Made by a program: the position numbers and the translations under genes. From Paraburkholderia bannensis (GTDB taxonomy: Bacteria > Pseudomonadota > Gammaproteobacteria > Burkholderiales > Burkholderiaceae): DNA of 64,000 nucleotides. The stretch is from the NCBI RefSeq assembly GCF_014200455.1, contig NZ_JACHBW010000023.1:1-64000 (forward strand), written 5' to 3'. A model generated the notes under the pieces. It was not told the DNA's origin, ran no database searches, and saw nothing but the letters and a program-made list of their open reading frames with translations. Position 1 is the first letter of the stretch; every line of letters begins with the position of its first letter. This document shows, piece after piece, positions 44,188 to 52,706 of this stretch.

Positions 44188-45423
44188 ATGTCCATCGATA
44201 CCCCGGCAGTGCCTTCCACCCGCCATCACTCCGCCATTACGGTCCTGCTCGTTTTCCTGAAACTGGGGATTTCGAGTTTTGGAGGACCGATTGCGCACAT
44301 CGGTTACTTTCGGCGCGAGTTTGTCGAGCGCCGGCGCTGGCTGGATGAGCGTACTTTCAGCGATCTCGTCGGCATGTGCCAGTTTTTGCCCGGGCCGGCG
44401 AGCAGTCAGGTTGGTTTCTCCATCGGGCTGCTCAAGGCTGGCTGGCGCGGCGGCCTCGCCGCATGGCTTGGCTTTACGCTGCCTTCGGTTCTGCTGATGC
44501 TCGCGTTCGCGGCTGCGGCGCCGGACCTGGGTAGCCGAACCGGTGATGGAGTTGTGCATGGGCTAAAGCTCGTTGCGGTGGCGGTGGTCGCGCAGGCGGT
44601 CTGGGATATGGCGCGAAAGCTTTGTCCAGACCGGCGGCGCGCCGGCATCGCGCTGCTCGCCATCTTGATGCTCGCGGGATTGGCGACGCCCTTTGCGCAG
44701 GTGCTGGTGATCATCGTGGGTGCGCTGCTTGGCCTTTGTTTCTGCGCAGCGATAACCGCAACGTCCCATGAGCCGCAGCCAGAAACGGTGGCGGAATGGC
44801 GAGGGTCGCGCAAGGTATCGGGCGCGGCGCTCGCGCTTTATCTGGGCCTCCTCGCCGGCTTGCCGGTATTGGGCACAGCGGGCGGACAGGGATTGCGCCT
44901 TTTCGATGCCTTCTATCAGTCGGGGGCGCTGGTATTCGGCGGTGGTCACGTCGTGCTGCCCTTGCTCCAGCAGCGGACGGTTGCACCCGGATGGGTGTCG
45001 CCCGCGGCATTCCTCGCAGGCTACGGTGCTGCGCAGGCCGTTCCCGGCCCCTTGTTCACGTTCGCCGCGTATCTCGGCTGGGTGAGCCACGCAGGACCCG
45101 GCCACGGGTCTGGTGCCGCCATCGCGGTCATCGGCATCTTTCTGCCAGGCCTGCTGCTGGTCGTCGCGGCGCTGCCGTGGTGGCAGGCGATGCGTGAGCG
45201 CCCCCGCATGGTGGCGGCGCTTGCCGGCGTGAACGCCGCCGTTGTCGGCCTGCTGGCTTTCGCGTTGTATTCGCCGGTCTGGACAAGTGCGGTCCGTTCG
45301 CCTTCTGATTTTGCGATCGCCGCCTGCGGTTTCGTGGCATTGGTGAAATGGAAAGCGCCGCCGCTCGCGGTCGTGCTGTTTTGTACGATCGCGGGAATTG
45401 CGGCGAACATGTTGCTCACCTAG
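44188..45423 (+). CDS. chrA: ChrA chromate transporter
   Basis: The 411-residue product is a two-domain CHR protein. The N-half begins FLKLGISSFGGPIAHIGYFR and has GMCQFLPGPASSQVGFSIGL; the C-half repeats the pattern with FGGGHVVLPLLQQR and GYGAAQAVPGPLFTFAAYLG. It exports chromate from the cytoplasm. Its location after the ars genes makes a metal-resistance block, though the 109-bp gap suggests a separate promoter. No chrB regulator is present. Confidence 0.93.
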   Translation: MSIDTPAVPSTRHHSAITVLLVFLKLGISSFGGPIAHIGYFRREFVERRRWLDERTFSDLVGMCQFLPGPASSQVGFSIGLLKAGWRGGLAAWLGFTLPSVLLMLAFAAAAPDLGSRTGDGVVHGLKLVAVAVVAQAVWDMARKLCPDRRRAGIALLAILMLAGLATPFAQVLVIIVGALLGLCFCAAITATSHEPQPETVAEWRGSRKVSGAALALYLGLLAGLPVLGTAGGQGLRLFDAFYQSGALVFGGGHVVLPLLQQRTVAPGWVSPAAFLAGYGAAQAVPGPLFTFAAYLGWVSHAGPGHGSGAAIAVIGIFLPGLLLVVAALPWWQAMRERPRMVAALAGVNAAVVGLLAFALYSPVWTSAVRSPSDFAIAACGFVALVKWKAPPLAVVLFCTIAGIAANMLLT

Positions 45424-45617
45424 AACACCTAACGAACTGGCTGCAGCCATTCCGCGAGCCACGCTGCACGTTCTGGAAACGGGACATGCCGGTTGTGCCG
45501 ACGACCCTATCGCGTTCGCCGGGATGGTAGCCGCGTAAGCATAGCGACACAGTGGTTCACAACCAACTCGAAATTGGGCCAGCGCGGATTTTCAAACCGA
45601 CCATCGAGGGTCCGCGC
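45424..45617. other. Intergenic stretch upstream of the sigma-28 promoter
   Basis: No gene or clear terminator is seen between chrA and the promoter at 45618. Confidence 0.4.
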
Positions 45618-45644
45618 TAAAGTTTCATTTTTGTCAGCCGATAA
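45618..45644 (+). promoter_or_regulatory. Sigma-28 (FliA) promoter, exact consensus
   Basis: TAAAGTTT (45618-45625), an 11-bp spacer and GCCGATAA (45637-45644) equal the E. coli FliA consensus at all 16 positions with ideal spacing. It faces the PYP-like gene, leaving a leader of about 120 bp. FliA promoters mark late flagellar and chemotaxis genes. Confidence 0.85.
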
Positions 45645-45773
45645 TATGTCATGCGGGATTTCATCCTGTTATTCCGTTTTTGCTGGTATTTGCGTGAAGC
45701 CGATGCTACGTGATGATTGGCTAAATAGTTAGACGAAGCAAGCCAGGTGGACTGAGGCCCGACAGGGGGAAGT

Positions 45774-46145
45774 GTGAGGACTGAATTTGAATACGTGCGG
45801 ATAACAGAACTGGCTGGACTGGATGCTGAGACGTTGGATGCATTGCCATTCGGCGTGGTCGGATTTACATCGGATGCGATGGTTACCGTCTACAACGCCA
45901 CCGAGTCGAGAAACGCCGGATTGAGTCCGCAGCGGGTACTGGGCAAGCATTTTTTTGAAGAGGTTGCGCCATGCATGAACAACTTCATGGTCGCGCAACG
46001 CTTCGATGACGTGGATGAGCTTGACGAGATCATTCCATACGTTTTGACCCTACGCATGCGCCCGACTCCGGTGCGTTTGAGGCTGCTGAAGGCTCGGGGC
46101 TGCACGACGCGATTTGTCCTGATTGAGCGGAGTGTCGCAAATTGA
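45774..46145 (+). CDS. Photoactive yellow protein (PYP)-like photosensor
   Basis: The 123-residue PAS-fold protein starts at GTG 45774 behind AGGGGGA. It matches PYP (125 residues) in length and landmarks: LDALPFGVVGF, then YNATE with Tyr40 and Glu44, and VAPC with Cys67. The Tyr-Glu and Glu-Cys distances (4 and 23 residues) equal those of Tyr42, Glu46 and Cys69 in Halorhodospira PYP. Those residues hold and tune the p-coumaroyl chromophore. Thr50 and Arg52 are replaced by Ala and Leu. No tyrosine ammonia lyase or coumaroyl ligase is in the window. It is coupled to a diguanylate cyclase gene, so light control of c-di-GMP is inferred. Confidence 0.82.
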   Translation: MRTEFEYVRITELAGLDAETLDALPFGVVGFTSDAMVTVYNATESRNAGLSPQRVLGKHFFEEVAPCMNNFMVAQRFDDVDELDEIIPYVLTLRMRPTPVRLRLLKARGCTTRFVLIERSVAN

Positions 46146-47482
46146 GCGCGCCGAACACGGTCCAGAACGACCTGGAGTCCGAGTACGAAGCGTTGCTTTC
46201 ATTCATGTATCTATCGCCGGTGGGGATTGTCCGCAGCAACAAATCAGGCTTCGTCGACATGATGAACCCTCTTGCCGCCCAGCTGCTAATGCCGCTGGTG
46301 AAGGGAGGGAATATCCAGAATATTTTCGATAGCCTTGCTTCGGTCGCCCCGGAGCTTCGCAATCTGGTGGCCAGTTTCAAGGCGGAGCGTGGGCCAGTGT
46401 GTGAGAACCATCGGGTTTTCGTGACGCCGGCCAAGGATGATGCTGTTGTTCTTTCATGTTCCATCATCAAGGTTAGTGCGGATGTTCTGATGATGGTGTT
46501 GACGGACATCTCCCGACAGGTCGCCGCCGAGCGTCGAGCGCGGCAGACCGAGTCCTGGCTCGCCGGGATTTATACGAGTGTCAACGATTTTGCGGTTTTT
46601 ACGCTCGATGCTCAAGGCTGCATCGACAGCTGGAATCCATCTGTCGAACGCCTGACAGGCTTTGATGAGGCGGAAGTTATCGGGCGCATGCTGTCACGCT
46701 TTTATGCCGACGATGAAATTGTTTTGCACCGCTTACCTGAGCACATCGCACTGACTCGCGACGAGGGTTGGCACGTGGAGGAGTTCTGGTGCGAAACGAA
46801 AGCGGGTCGGCGCTACTGGGGACAGGTTCTCGTTGCTGTGCTCCGGGAAGAAGAAGGTAATGTCTCTGGGTATTCGGTCGTTTTAAGGGATATTACGGAA
46901 CGAAAGGTTCACGGCGACAACCTCGCACGTCTGCTGACGACAGACCACCTGACAGGCGTGACCAACCGCGCCCACTTCTTTGAAATTGCGGAATCTGAGG
47001 TTGCACGGGCCGAACGGCATGGCCGTGCCTTGTCACTGGTCATGCTGGACGCCGACCACTTCAAGCGTATCAATGACACCGCCGGGCATCAGGCTGGCGA
47101 CGAGGTCTTGAAGCGGATTGCTGATGAGGCGAAAGCGCTGCTACGAATGTCCGACATCGTCGCGAGACTTGGCGGCGAGGAATTCGTTCTACTGCTGCCG
47201 TCTACAACGGCAGGCGAGGCGATGGTGGTCGCAGAGCGACTGCGGGTTGCTGTCGAGCGGGCATTTATTGAAACGGCCGCCGGGCAACTGAACGCGACGA
47301 TTAGTCTTGGGGTAGCAAGTCTGGGCGATGCAATTCCGACGCTGCAGGACTTGCTGGCTGCCGCTGACCGCGCCCTCTATGACGCAAAGCAAGCAGGGCG
47401 TAATTGCGTACGCGGCGGCATTGTGGAATCAGAGGGAGTAGCTTTTTCTGCAAGCGAAGAAGGCAAAACGGCACGGACCTGA
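46142..47482 (+). CDS. PAS-PAS-GGDEF diguanylate cyclase
   Basis: The TTG start at 46142 overlaps the PYP gene stop by 4 bp and has GGAG 9 bp upstream; without it the first PAS helix would be lost. The 446-residue product has PAS 1 (about 15-120: YLSPVGIVRSNKSGFVDMMN), PAS 2 (about 140-260: AVFTLDAQGCIDSWNPSVER, with a PAC end VVLRDITERK) and a GGDEF domain (about 265-435). The active site is GGEEF at 344-348 with DADHFKRINDTAGHQAGDE upstream, so cyclase activity is expected. It has no membrane segment and no obvious I-site RxxD. Coupling to the PYP gene suggests the photosensor acts on it. Confidence 0.9.
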   Translation: MSAPNTVQNDLESEYEALLSFMYLSPVGIVRSNKSGFVDMMNPLAAQLLMPLVKGGNIQNIFDSLASVAPELRNLVASFKAERGPVCENHRVFVTPAKDDAVVLSCSIIKVSADVLMMVLTDISRQVAAERRARQTESWLAGIYTSVNDFAVFTLDAQGCIDSWNPSVERLTGFDEAEVIGRMLSRFYADDEIVLHRLPEHIALTRDEGWHVEEFWCETKAGRRYWGQVLVAVLREEEGNVSGYSVVLRDITERKVHGDNLARLLTTDHLTGVTNRAHFFEIAESEVARAERHGRALSLVMLDADHFKRINDTAGHQAGDEVLKRIADEAKALLRMSDIVARLGGEEFVLLLPSTTAGEAMVVAERLRVAVERAFIETAAGQLNATISLGVASLGDAIPTLQDLLAAADRALYDAKQAGRNCVRGGIVESEGVAFSASEEGKTART

Positions 47483-47548
47483 TAGTAGCCGGGCCATGGG
47501 GCCAATAGATGCAATTCCAAACAGCAAATAACGGCGGCTTATAGACAG

Positions 47549-48340
47549 ATGGCTTCTTTCAAGGTTCATAGGCACGACGAGGCGACCGGTCAATCGAACG
47601 GATGTTCTGGATGCAAGGACGGAGCGCGCTTGCCAGTTGAAATAGATTTTGCGTTTCAGCCAATCGTCGATGTGACTGCCAGAACTGTTTTCGCTTGCGA
47701 GGCGCTCGTACGCGGTCCGAATGGCGAATCTGCGCTTTCTGTGCTCTCGCAAATCGATGATGCATCGAAATACCGGTTCGACCAATACTGCCGGCAGGTT
47801 GCAATCGCCAGTGCCGCCGCACTAGGTCTCGACGCGTTCCTCTCCATCAATTTCATGCCTAACGCGGTTTATAGGCCTGAGGTCTGCATAAGAAGCACCC
47901 TGGAAGCTGCGCACGCGAATGGTTTCCCGATTGAAAGAATCATATTTGAGACTGTCGAGGGTGAACATCTGGCTGATCGCACTCACCTGGTCCAGATTTT
48001 CAAGGCTTATAAGGAATACGGCTTTCTGACCGCAATTGATGATTTCGGAGCCGGTTATTCGGGACTCGCTCTGCTGGTGGATTTTCAGCCCGATATTATC
48101 AAGCTCGATATGGCGCTTCTCCGTGGCATCGATACCGACACGGTGCGTCAGCATATCGTGCGAGGTGTCATATCAATGTGTCATGACCTCGGCATCCGCG
48201 TGGTCGCGGAAGGCATCGAAACCAAAGGCGAACGTGACTTCTTTATTGCGCACGGAGTGAGTCTGATGCAAGGCTATTTTTTCGCGAAGCCGGCTTTCAA
48301 GTCCATTCCGACAATTAATAAAACGTCGTATTTCGCCTGA
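47549..48340 (+). CDS. EAL-domain c-di-GMP phosphodiesterase
   Basis: The 263-residue, single-domain protein lies 66 bp after the cyclase. The active site is intact: EALVRG at 51-56, Asn in INFMPN, Glu in FETVEGE, DDFGAGYSGLALL, Lys in IIKLDMALL and the late VVAEGIET. The form resembles the EAL half of BLUF-EAL blue-light proteins. It would degrade the product of the preceding cyclase, so the module can both make and remove c-di-GMP. Confidence 0.92.
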   Translation: MASFKVHRHDEATGQSNGCSGCKDGARLPVEIDFAFQPIVDVTARTVFACEALVRGPNGESALSVLSQIDDASKYRFDQYCRQVAIASAAALGLDAFLSINFMPNAVYRPEVCIRSTLEAAHANGFPIERIIFETVEGEHLADRTHLVQIFKAYKEYGFLTAIDDFGAGYSGLALLVDFQPDIIKLDMALLRGIDTDTVRQHIVRGVISMCHDLGIRVVAEGIETKGERDFFIAHGVSLMQGYFFAKPAFKSIPTINKTSYFA

Positions 48341-48412
48341 TGCCAGGTCGTCGGTCGACTGCCTCAAGCTGCGCGCGGCGCTCGACTCCAGTCGCACGGT
48401 TCATCCGGGCGT

Positions 48413-49231
48413 TCAACGGTGCGCTTCACGCGTAGCCGCGAAGCCAACCCCAAGAATCCAGCCTTCGATTTCAGCCACGGTTCGCTCGGCAGGCGTTAAT
48501 GGCGGGTTCAGCGCCAGTTGAAGCCGCCCGTCCTCGTCAGCGAGGCGTAACCAGTCGGCGATGGTATACGCGTCGAACTGGTCGTCGGTCATGTTCTCCG
48601 GCGTGACACGTCCGCGCCTCCACATAGACGGGTAGGCCTCGACAATCGCAGAGCGGCCAGCAGGGATATCCCATCCGTCGAACGGCCAGAAGCGAACTCG
48701 TTCTCCGAGTTGACGGTGCAGATAGAGCAGCCATGGAATGCCGGAGTGGGTTGACTTGGCTACGCTGCCCTGCACGTCAAAATGGAACACAGACTTGGCC
48801 TTGCACCGTTCTTCGGCGATGCGGCGCCAGCGCGGGCTTCCTTCACGGGCGCTGCCATTTCCAATGAGGCCGTCTCGCACGAAATCGACATAGACATGTT
48901 CTTCGTCTGTCGGCCAGTGCGCCCGGAAGTCCTCAAGAAACGCATACCAGTCTGGTTCGAGCTGATGGACTTCAAAGTAGCGCAGCGGAAATGAAAAGCT
49001 GTGGTCTATACCAACGATGGTTGGCACATCCTCTTTCAGAAGATGAGCGAGCCAGAGTGCGACTCCTCGCCGGCTCCAGTATTTGCGCGGGCCAGGCGGG
49101 GGAAGGACCTCTTCTGGCAACTCGCCAGGAGTCTGGGCAATATACACACGGAGCCCTTTCAGGCTGTCTGTAGGCGTGCGGGCACCCGAGTAGTCAATCC
49201 CTACATATCGACGAAAGGCAGTAGCGGGCAT
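48413..49231 (-). CDS. DUF429-like RNase H-fold protein
   Basis: The 272-residue product begins RRYVGIDYSGARTPTDSLKG and has TIVGIDHSFSFPLRYFE and RSAIVEAYPSMWRRG, the acidic strands of the RNase H-like fold seen in DUF429 predicted nucleases. The C-terminus (DDQFDAYTIADWLRLAD) is typical too. It is convergent with the EAL gene. Function is unproven; a nuclease role is only a fold-level guess. Confidence 0.65.
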   Translation of the reverse strand: MPATAFRRYVGIDYSGARTPTDSLKGLRVYIAQTPGELPEEVLPPPGPRKYWSRRGVALWLAHLLKEDVPTIVGIDHSFSFPLRYFEVHQLEPDWYAFLEDFRAHWPTDEEHVYVDFVRDGLIGNGSAREGSPRWRRIAEERCKAKSVFHFDVQGSVAKSTHSGIPWLLYLHRQLGERVRFWPFDGWDIPAGRSAIVEAYPSMWRRGRVTPENMTDDQFDAYTIADWLRLADEDGRLQLALNPPLTPAERTVAEIEGWILGVGFAATREAHR

Positions 49232-49361
49232 TTCACATTAGTTGGAGCCATTCTCGTGACCATGGTCATCGCGGTCGAACAAATCAATTACGATTCATTG
49301 AGCGGATGGCGGGATTATATCTTCTGCAGTAGATCTCCCAATTTCAGATATTACGGCGCCT
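49232..49361. other. Intergenic stretch
   Basis: No gene or strong hairpin is recognised. Confidence 0.35.
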
Positions 49362-49631
49362 GTGCGTCTTTTGACGAGTGCACTGAATTGGCCAGATGCG
49401 GGCGTGCTGGTCGGCGCGGCCGTCGTTGGGTTCGTGGCCACGGCGGTGGGACCGGAAGCGTTGTTCTGGATGTTGTTGGGACTGCTTTGCATCGTGCCGT
49501 CTCGTGCCTTGCGGCGCGACGCTGGTGACGCCCGCGCCGCAACGGCAGACCGGTCTGCGCGGGATCAAGGCGTCGTCGTCAGGGCACTCGCACGTCAAGC
49601 AGCATCGGTCAACGCGTGGCGCAGTTCCTGA
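49362..49631 (+). pseudogene. Possible membrane-protein fragment
   Basis: From GTG the frame reads LTSALNWPDAGVLVGAAVVG and VGPEALFWMLLGLLCIVPSR, two hydrophobic helices that look like the end of a transporter. The last third overlaps the aldehyde dehydrogenase 3' end in antisense and looks non-coding. It may be a truncated MFS gene or chance. Confidence 0.3.
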
Positions 49632-51067
49632 TAGCTGCGCAGCCCGGCAAGCCCCAGTTCACGGCCGATACCGCTCAGACCCAGCCCGCCCCAGCATACT
49701 TGCGGGAAGATCAGTTGCGGCGTGTTGACCCACACGAGGCCCGCGCGCAACTGCGACTTGTAGCGGCGCGCGGCGTCATTATCGGCGGTGACGACAGTGG
49801 CGACGAGGCCATAGCGCGTGTCGTTGGCCAGAGCGATGGCTTCTTCGTCGGTGCAGAACGACTTCACGCAGGCCACGGGGCCGAACACTTCGTCGTTCCA
49901 TAGCACATTGTCCACGGATGGTTCCGCGACCACGACGGGGGCCATGAAAAAGCCCTCGGCGCAGGCTGAATCGAGTTGACCTGAAAACGCCACCGCTGCA
50001 CCCGCTTCGACGCCTTCGGCCACCAGTGCCTGCACACGTTCGCGCTGCGCTGCCGAGACCAGCGGACCCATCGCCACGTTTTCCGCCGGCGGGGCAACCA
50101 CGATTGCGCGCACTGCGGTTTCGAACGCGGCCATGAATTTGCGGTAGACATCGTCGTGTACGAGAATGCGTGCCGTTGCCGAGCACATCTGGCCTGCGTT
50201 CGTGAATGCGCCGCCCACGGCCAGCGAGACCGCGCGTTCGATGTCGGCGTCGGCGCGCACGATCAGCGCGGATTTGCCGCCGAGTTCGAGGGTCACGCGC
50301 TTCATGTCCTGCGCGGCTGTCTGCATCACTTTCTTGCCTGATGCGGTGCTGCCGGTGAACGAAATCTTGTTGATCAAAGGATGGGCGGTGAGTTGCGCGC
50401 CGACCGCGCCGCAGCCGTTGACGATGTTCACGACGCCGTCTGGCACGCCGGCTTCGGCGATGATCGCGGCCAGCATGTGTTCGACCGGCGAGGTGAATTC
50501 CGAGGGCTTGAGCACCACGGTGCAACCTGCCGCGAGTGCAGGGGCAATCTTCCATGCGGTGGTGACCATCGGGAAGTTCCACGGCACGATCAGGGCGGCC
50601 ACGCCAACGGCTTCGTAGAAGCGCTCGCCTGTGACGGTGTTGTCGGGCAGCGTGAGGGATTCGGGGGCGAAAGTCCTTGCCTGCTCGCACAGGCCCGCGT
50701 AATAGTCGAAGGTCGCGGCGGCGTCGCTGACGTCAAGGTTTGCTTCGAAGGGGGGCTTGCCGCTGACCTGCATTTGCATCGAGGCGAGGCGGTCGCGGTC
50801 GGCTTCGATGAGTTCTGCGATTTTTTTTAGCAGCCTGGCGCGGAAAGTGGGCGTGGTGGCGCGCCATGTTGCGAGGGCGCTGTGGGCTGCGCGCACTGCT
50901 GCGTCGATTTGCTCTGCCGTTGCATGTTCTTGCCAGCCGATCTGTTCGCCGGTGGCGGCGTTGTGGATGGGGGTCGATGTTTGAGGCGTTGCGCTGTGGT
51001 GCGGTTCGCCCGCTATGGTTGCTGCTGGGAACTTGAGGGCTTTTTGGGTGAGTTCTTGGGGTGACAT
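49595..51067 (-). CDS. NAD(P)-dependent aldehyde dehydrogenase (betaine/aminobutyraldehyde type)
   Basis: From MSPQELTQKALKFPAATIAG the product is 490 residues. The catalytic Glu is in VTLELGGKSALIV and the Cys in FTNAGQMCSATARI. PWNFPMVTTAWKIAPALAAG and the SFTGSTASGKKV nucleotide loop are intact. The preference cannot be fixed, but the nearby agmatinase-family and FAD-oxidoreductase genes suggest an aminoaldehyde such as 4-aminobutanal or guanidinobutanal. Confidence 0.88.
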   Translation of the reverse strand: MSPQELTQKALKFPAATIAGEPHHSATPQTSTPIHNAATGEQIGWQEHATAEQIDAAVRAAHSALATWRATTPTFRARLLKKIAELIEADRDRLASMQMQVSGKPPFEANLDVSDAAATFDYYAGLCEQARTFAPESLTLPDNTVTGERFYEAVGVAALIVPWNFPMVTTAWKIAPALAAGCTVVLKPSEFTSPVEHMLAAIIAEAGVPDGVVNIVNGCGAVGAQLTAHPLINKISFTGSTASGKKVMQTAAQDMKRVTLELGGKSALIVRADADIERAVSLAVGGAFTNAGQMCSATARILVHDDVYRKFMAAFETAVRAIVVAPPAENVAMGPLVSAAQRERVQALVAEGVEAGAAVAFSGQLDSACAEGFFMAPVVVAEPSVDNVLWNDEVFGPVACVKSFCTDEEAIALANDTRYGLVATVVTADNDAARRYKSQLRAGLVWVNTPQLIFPQVCWGGLGLSGIGRELGLAGLRSYQELRHALTDAA

Positions 51068-51123
51068 GGGGTGTCTCTTTTGTGATTCTTTCGTGAATTG
51101 CCTGCTATCGTGTCGGTTCGCAA

Positions 51124-51577
51124 GCGTTGCCCCTGTGCGGGGCGGCCCCCCCTTTTCTTTGCCGCGGCAAAGAAAAGGGGGGAAAAGAAAGCCGCTCAAA
51201 CCGCCAGTGCTTCGCGGTACACCTACAGCCTATAAAACAGAGTGGCGCCCGGGCAGCGTCCGCACCACGCGCCCAATATCGGAGTGGAAACGCCCGCACA
51301 TCCGGGGGCGCTGCGCGCCCCGTTGGGCATAGCAGCAAACCTTCGGTTTGCGCTTTCCCTGGCATACCCAACCGTTGCGAGCGCAGCGAGTAACGGGATG
51401 AATGACTGCTTTGTCACTCCGATATTGGGCGAGTGGTGCGAGCAATGCCCAGTCACCACTCTGTCAAACGGTTAGTGGTGGACGGCGTCACATTAGCGGT
51501 GTGAGCGGCTTTCTTTTGCCTATCTTTTCTTTGCCGCTGCAAAGAAAAGTAGGTGCCGCCCCGCACAGGGGCAACGC
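51124..51577. repeat. Long palindromic intergenic element
   Basis: The two ends are inverted copies: 51124-51286 matches the complement of 51415-51577 with gaps. Each outer arm has a smaller hairpin, a perfect 36-bp palindrome at 51147-51182 (core TTTGCCGCGGCAAA) on the left and a near copy at 51525-51548 on the right. Inner arms at 51261-51286 and 51415-51440 match over 26 bp with one difference. No open frame in it resembles a protein. The flanking bases to 51068 and 51620 show nothing else. Confidence 0.75.
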
Positions 51578-51620
51578 TAATAGACCGACAAGAAATCAAG
51601 AAAATGCCAAAAAACAAGGC

Positions 51621-52571
51621 TTACCGATACTTAACCCCAGGCAAAACACAAAGCATCTCAAACGCAAGATTAGCGCCAACAAGCGCGGTCGTTCCGGCCT
51701 GATCATAAGGCGGCGACACCTCAACAAGATCCGCCCCAACAACATTCAAACCCTTCATCCCGCGAATAATCTCAAGCCCTTGCTGCACAGTCAGCCCACC
51801 AACTTCAGGCGTCCCCGTCCCCGGCGCAAACGCCGGATCCAGCCCATCGATATCAAAGCTCAGATAAACCGGCGTATCGCCAACGCGCTCACGCACCTGA
51901 GCCATCAACGGCGCGAGCGATTTATTCCAGCACTCCTCAGCCTGCACGACAGTAAACCCTTGCTGCCGACACCAATCAAAATCGTCCGCGTGATACCCCG
52001 TACCGCGCAAGCCAATCTGCGTGACCTTATCGCATTGAAGCAGCCCATCTTCGACAGCACGCCGGAACGGCGTTCCATGCGCGATTTTCTCGCCGAACAT
52101 GGTGTCATTCACATCGGCGTGCGCGTCGATATGCACCACGGCCACCTGGCCGTACTTCTTGTGCAGCGCGCGCAAGATCGGCCACGCGATCGTGTGATCG
52201 CCGCCCAGGGTAATCGGCCGGCAGCCATTGGCGACCATCGCGTCGTATGCCTCTTCGATCAGCCGGATCGAATCCTTCAGATCGTACGGATTGGTTGCGA
52301 CGTCACCCATATCCGCCACTTGCAGCGAATCAAACGGAGCGGCCCGCGTTGCCATGTTGTACGGTCGCAGCAGCACCGACTCAGAGCGAATCTGGCGCGG
52401 CCCGAAGCGCGCGCCCGAGCGGTTCGAGGTGCCCAGGTCGAGCGGCACGCCAACGAAACAGGCGTCGAGGCCTTCGGTCGTCTCGGCCTGCGGCAGGCGC
52501 ATCATCGTGGCGATGCCGCCAAAGCGCGGCATGTCGTTGCCGCCCAGCGGCTGGTTGAGTTCGCGTTCCAT
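51621..52571 (-). CDS. speB: Agmatinase/guanidinobutyrase (ureohydrolase family)
   Basis: The 316-residue binuclear-manganese hydrolase has all metal motifs: GGDHTI, VVHIDAHADVND and SFDIDGLDPAFAPGTGTPE. It removes urea from agmatine (giving putrescine) or from guanidino acids such as 4-guanidinobutyrate (giving GABA). The N-terminal LNQPLGGNDMPRFGGIATMM is common in the guanidinobutyrase branch. Together with the FAD oxidoreductase and the dehydrogenase it fits catabolism of guanidino compounds; the choice of substrate is inferred. Confidence 0.88.
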   Translation of the reverse strand: MERELNQPLGGNDMPRFGGIATMMRLPQAETTEGLDACFVGVPLDLGTSNRSGARFGPRQIRSESVLLRPYNMATRAAPFDSLQVADMGDVATNPYDLKDSIRLIEEAYDAMVANGCRPITLGGDHTIAWPILRALHKKYGQVAVVHIDAHADVNDTMFGEKIAHGTPFRRAVEDGLLQCDKVTQIGLRGTGYHADDFDWCRQQGFTVVQAEECWNKSLAPLMAQVRERVGDTPVYLSFDIDGLDPAFAPGTGTPEVGGLTVQQGLEIIRGMKGLNVVGADLVEVSPPYDQAGTTALVGANLAFEMLCVLPGVKYR

Positions 52572-52706
52572 GTGGGGTGTCTCCGATCGTTGGGTGCTAT
52601 CGAGTGATGCAGGTGAAGCGATCGGCCGATGGTAGGCGAGGCGGGCGCTGCGCGAATTACGAAGTTGAGATGTTCACATCGACGGCAATCGATGCAAGAG
52701 GCGTGT

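Noticed and set aside
49001..49361. Plus-strand open frame upstream of the aldehyde dehydrogenase end
   Set aside because: Largely antisense to the DUF429-like gene, with Cys/Arg-rich non-protein composition.
51242..52607. Long plus-strand open frame across the palindrome and speB
   Set aside because: It is the complement of the palindrome and of a clear ureohydrolase gene, and is rich in Arg/His with no motif.
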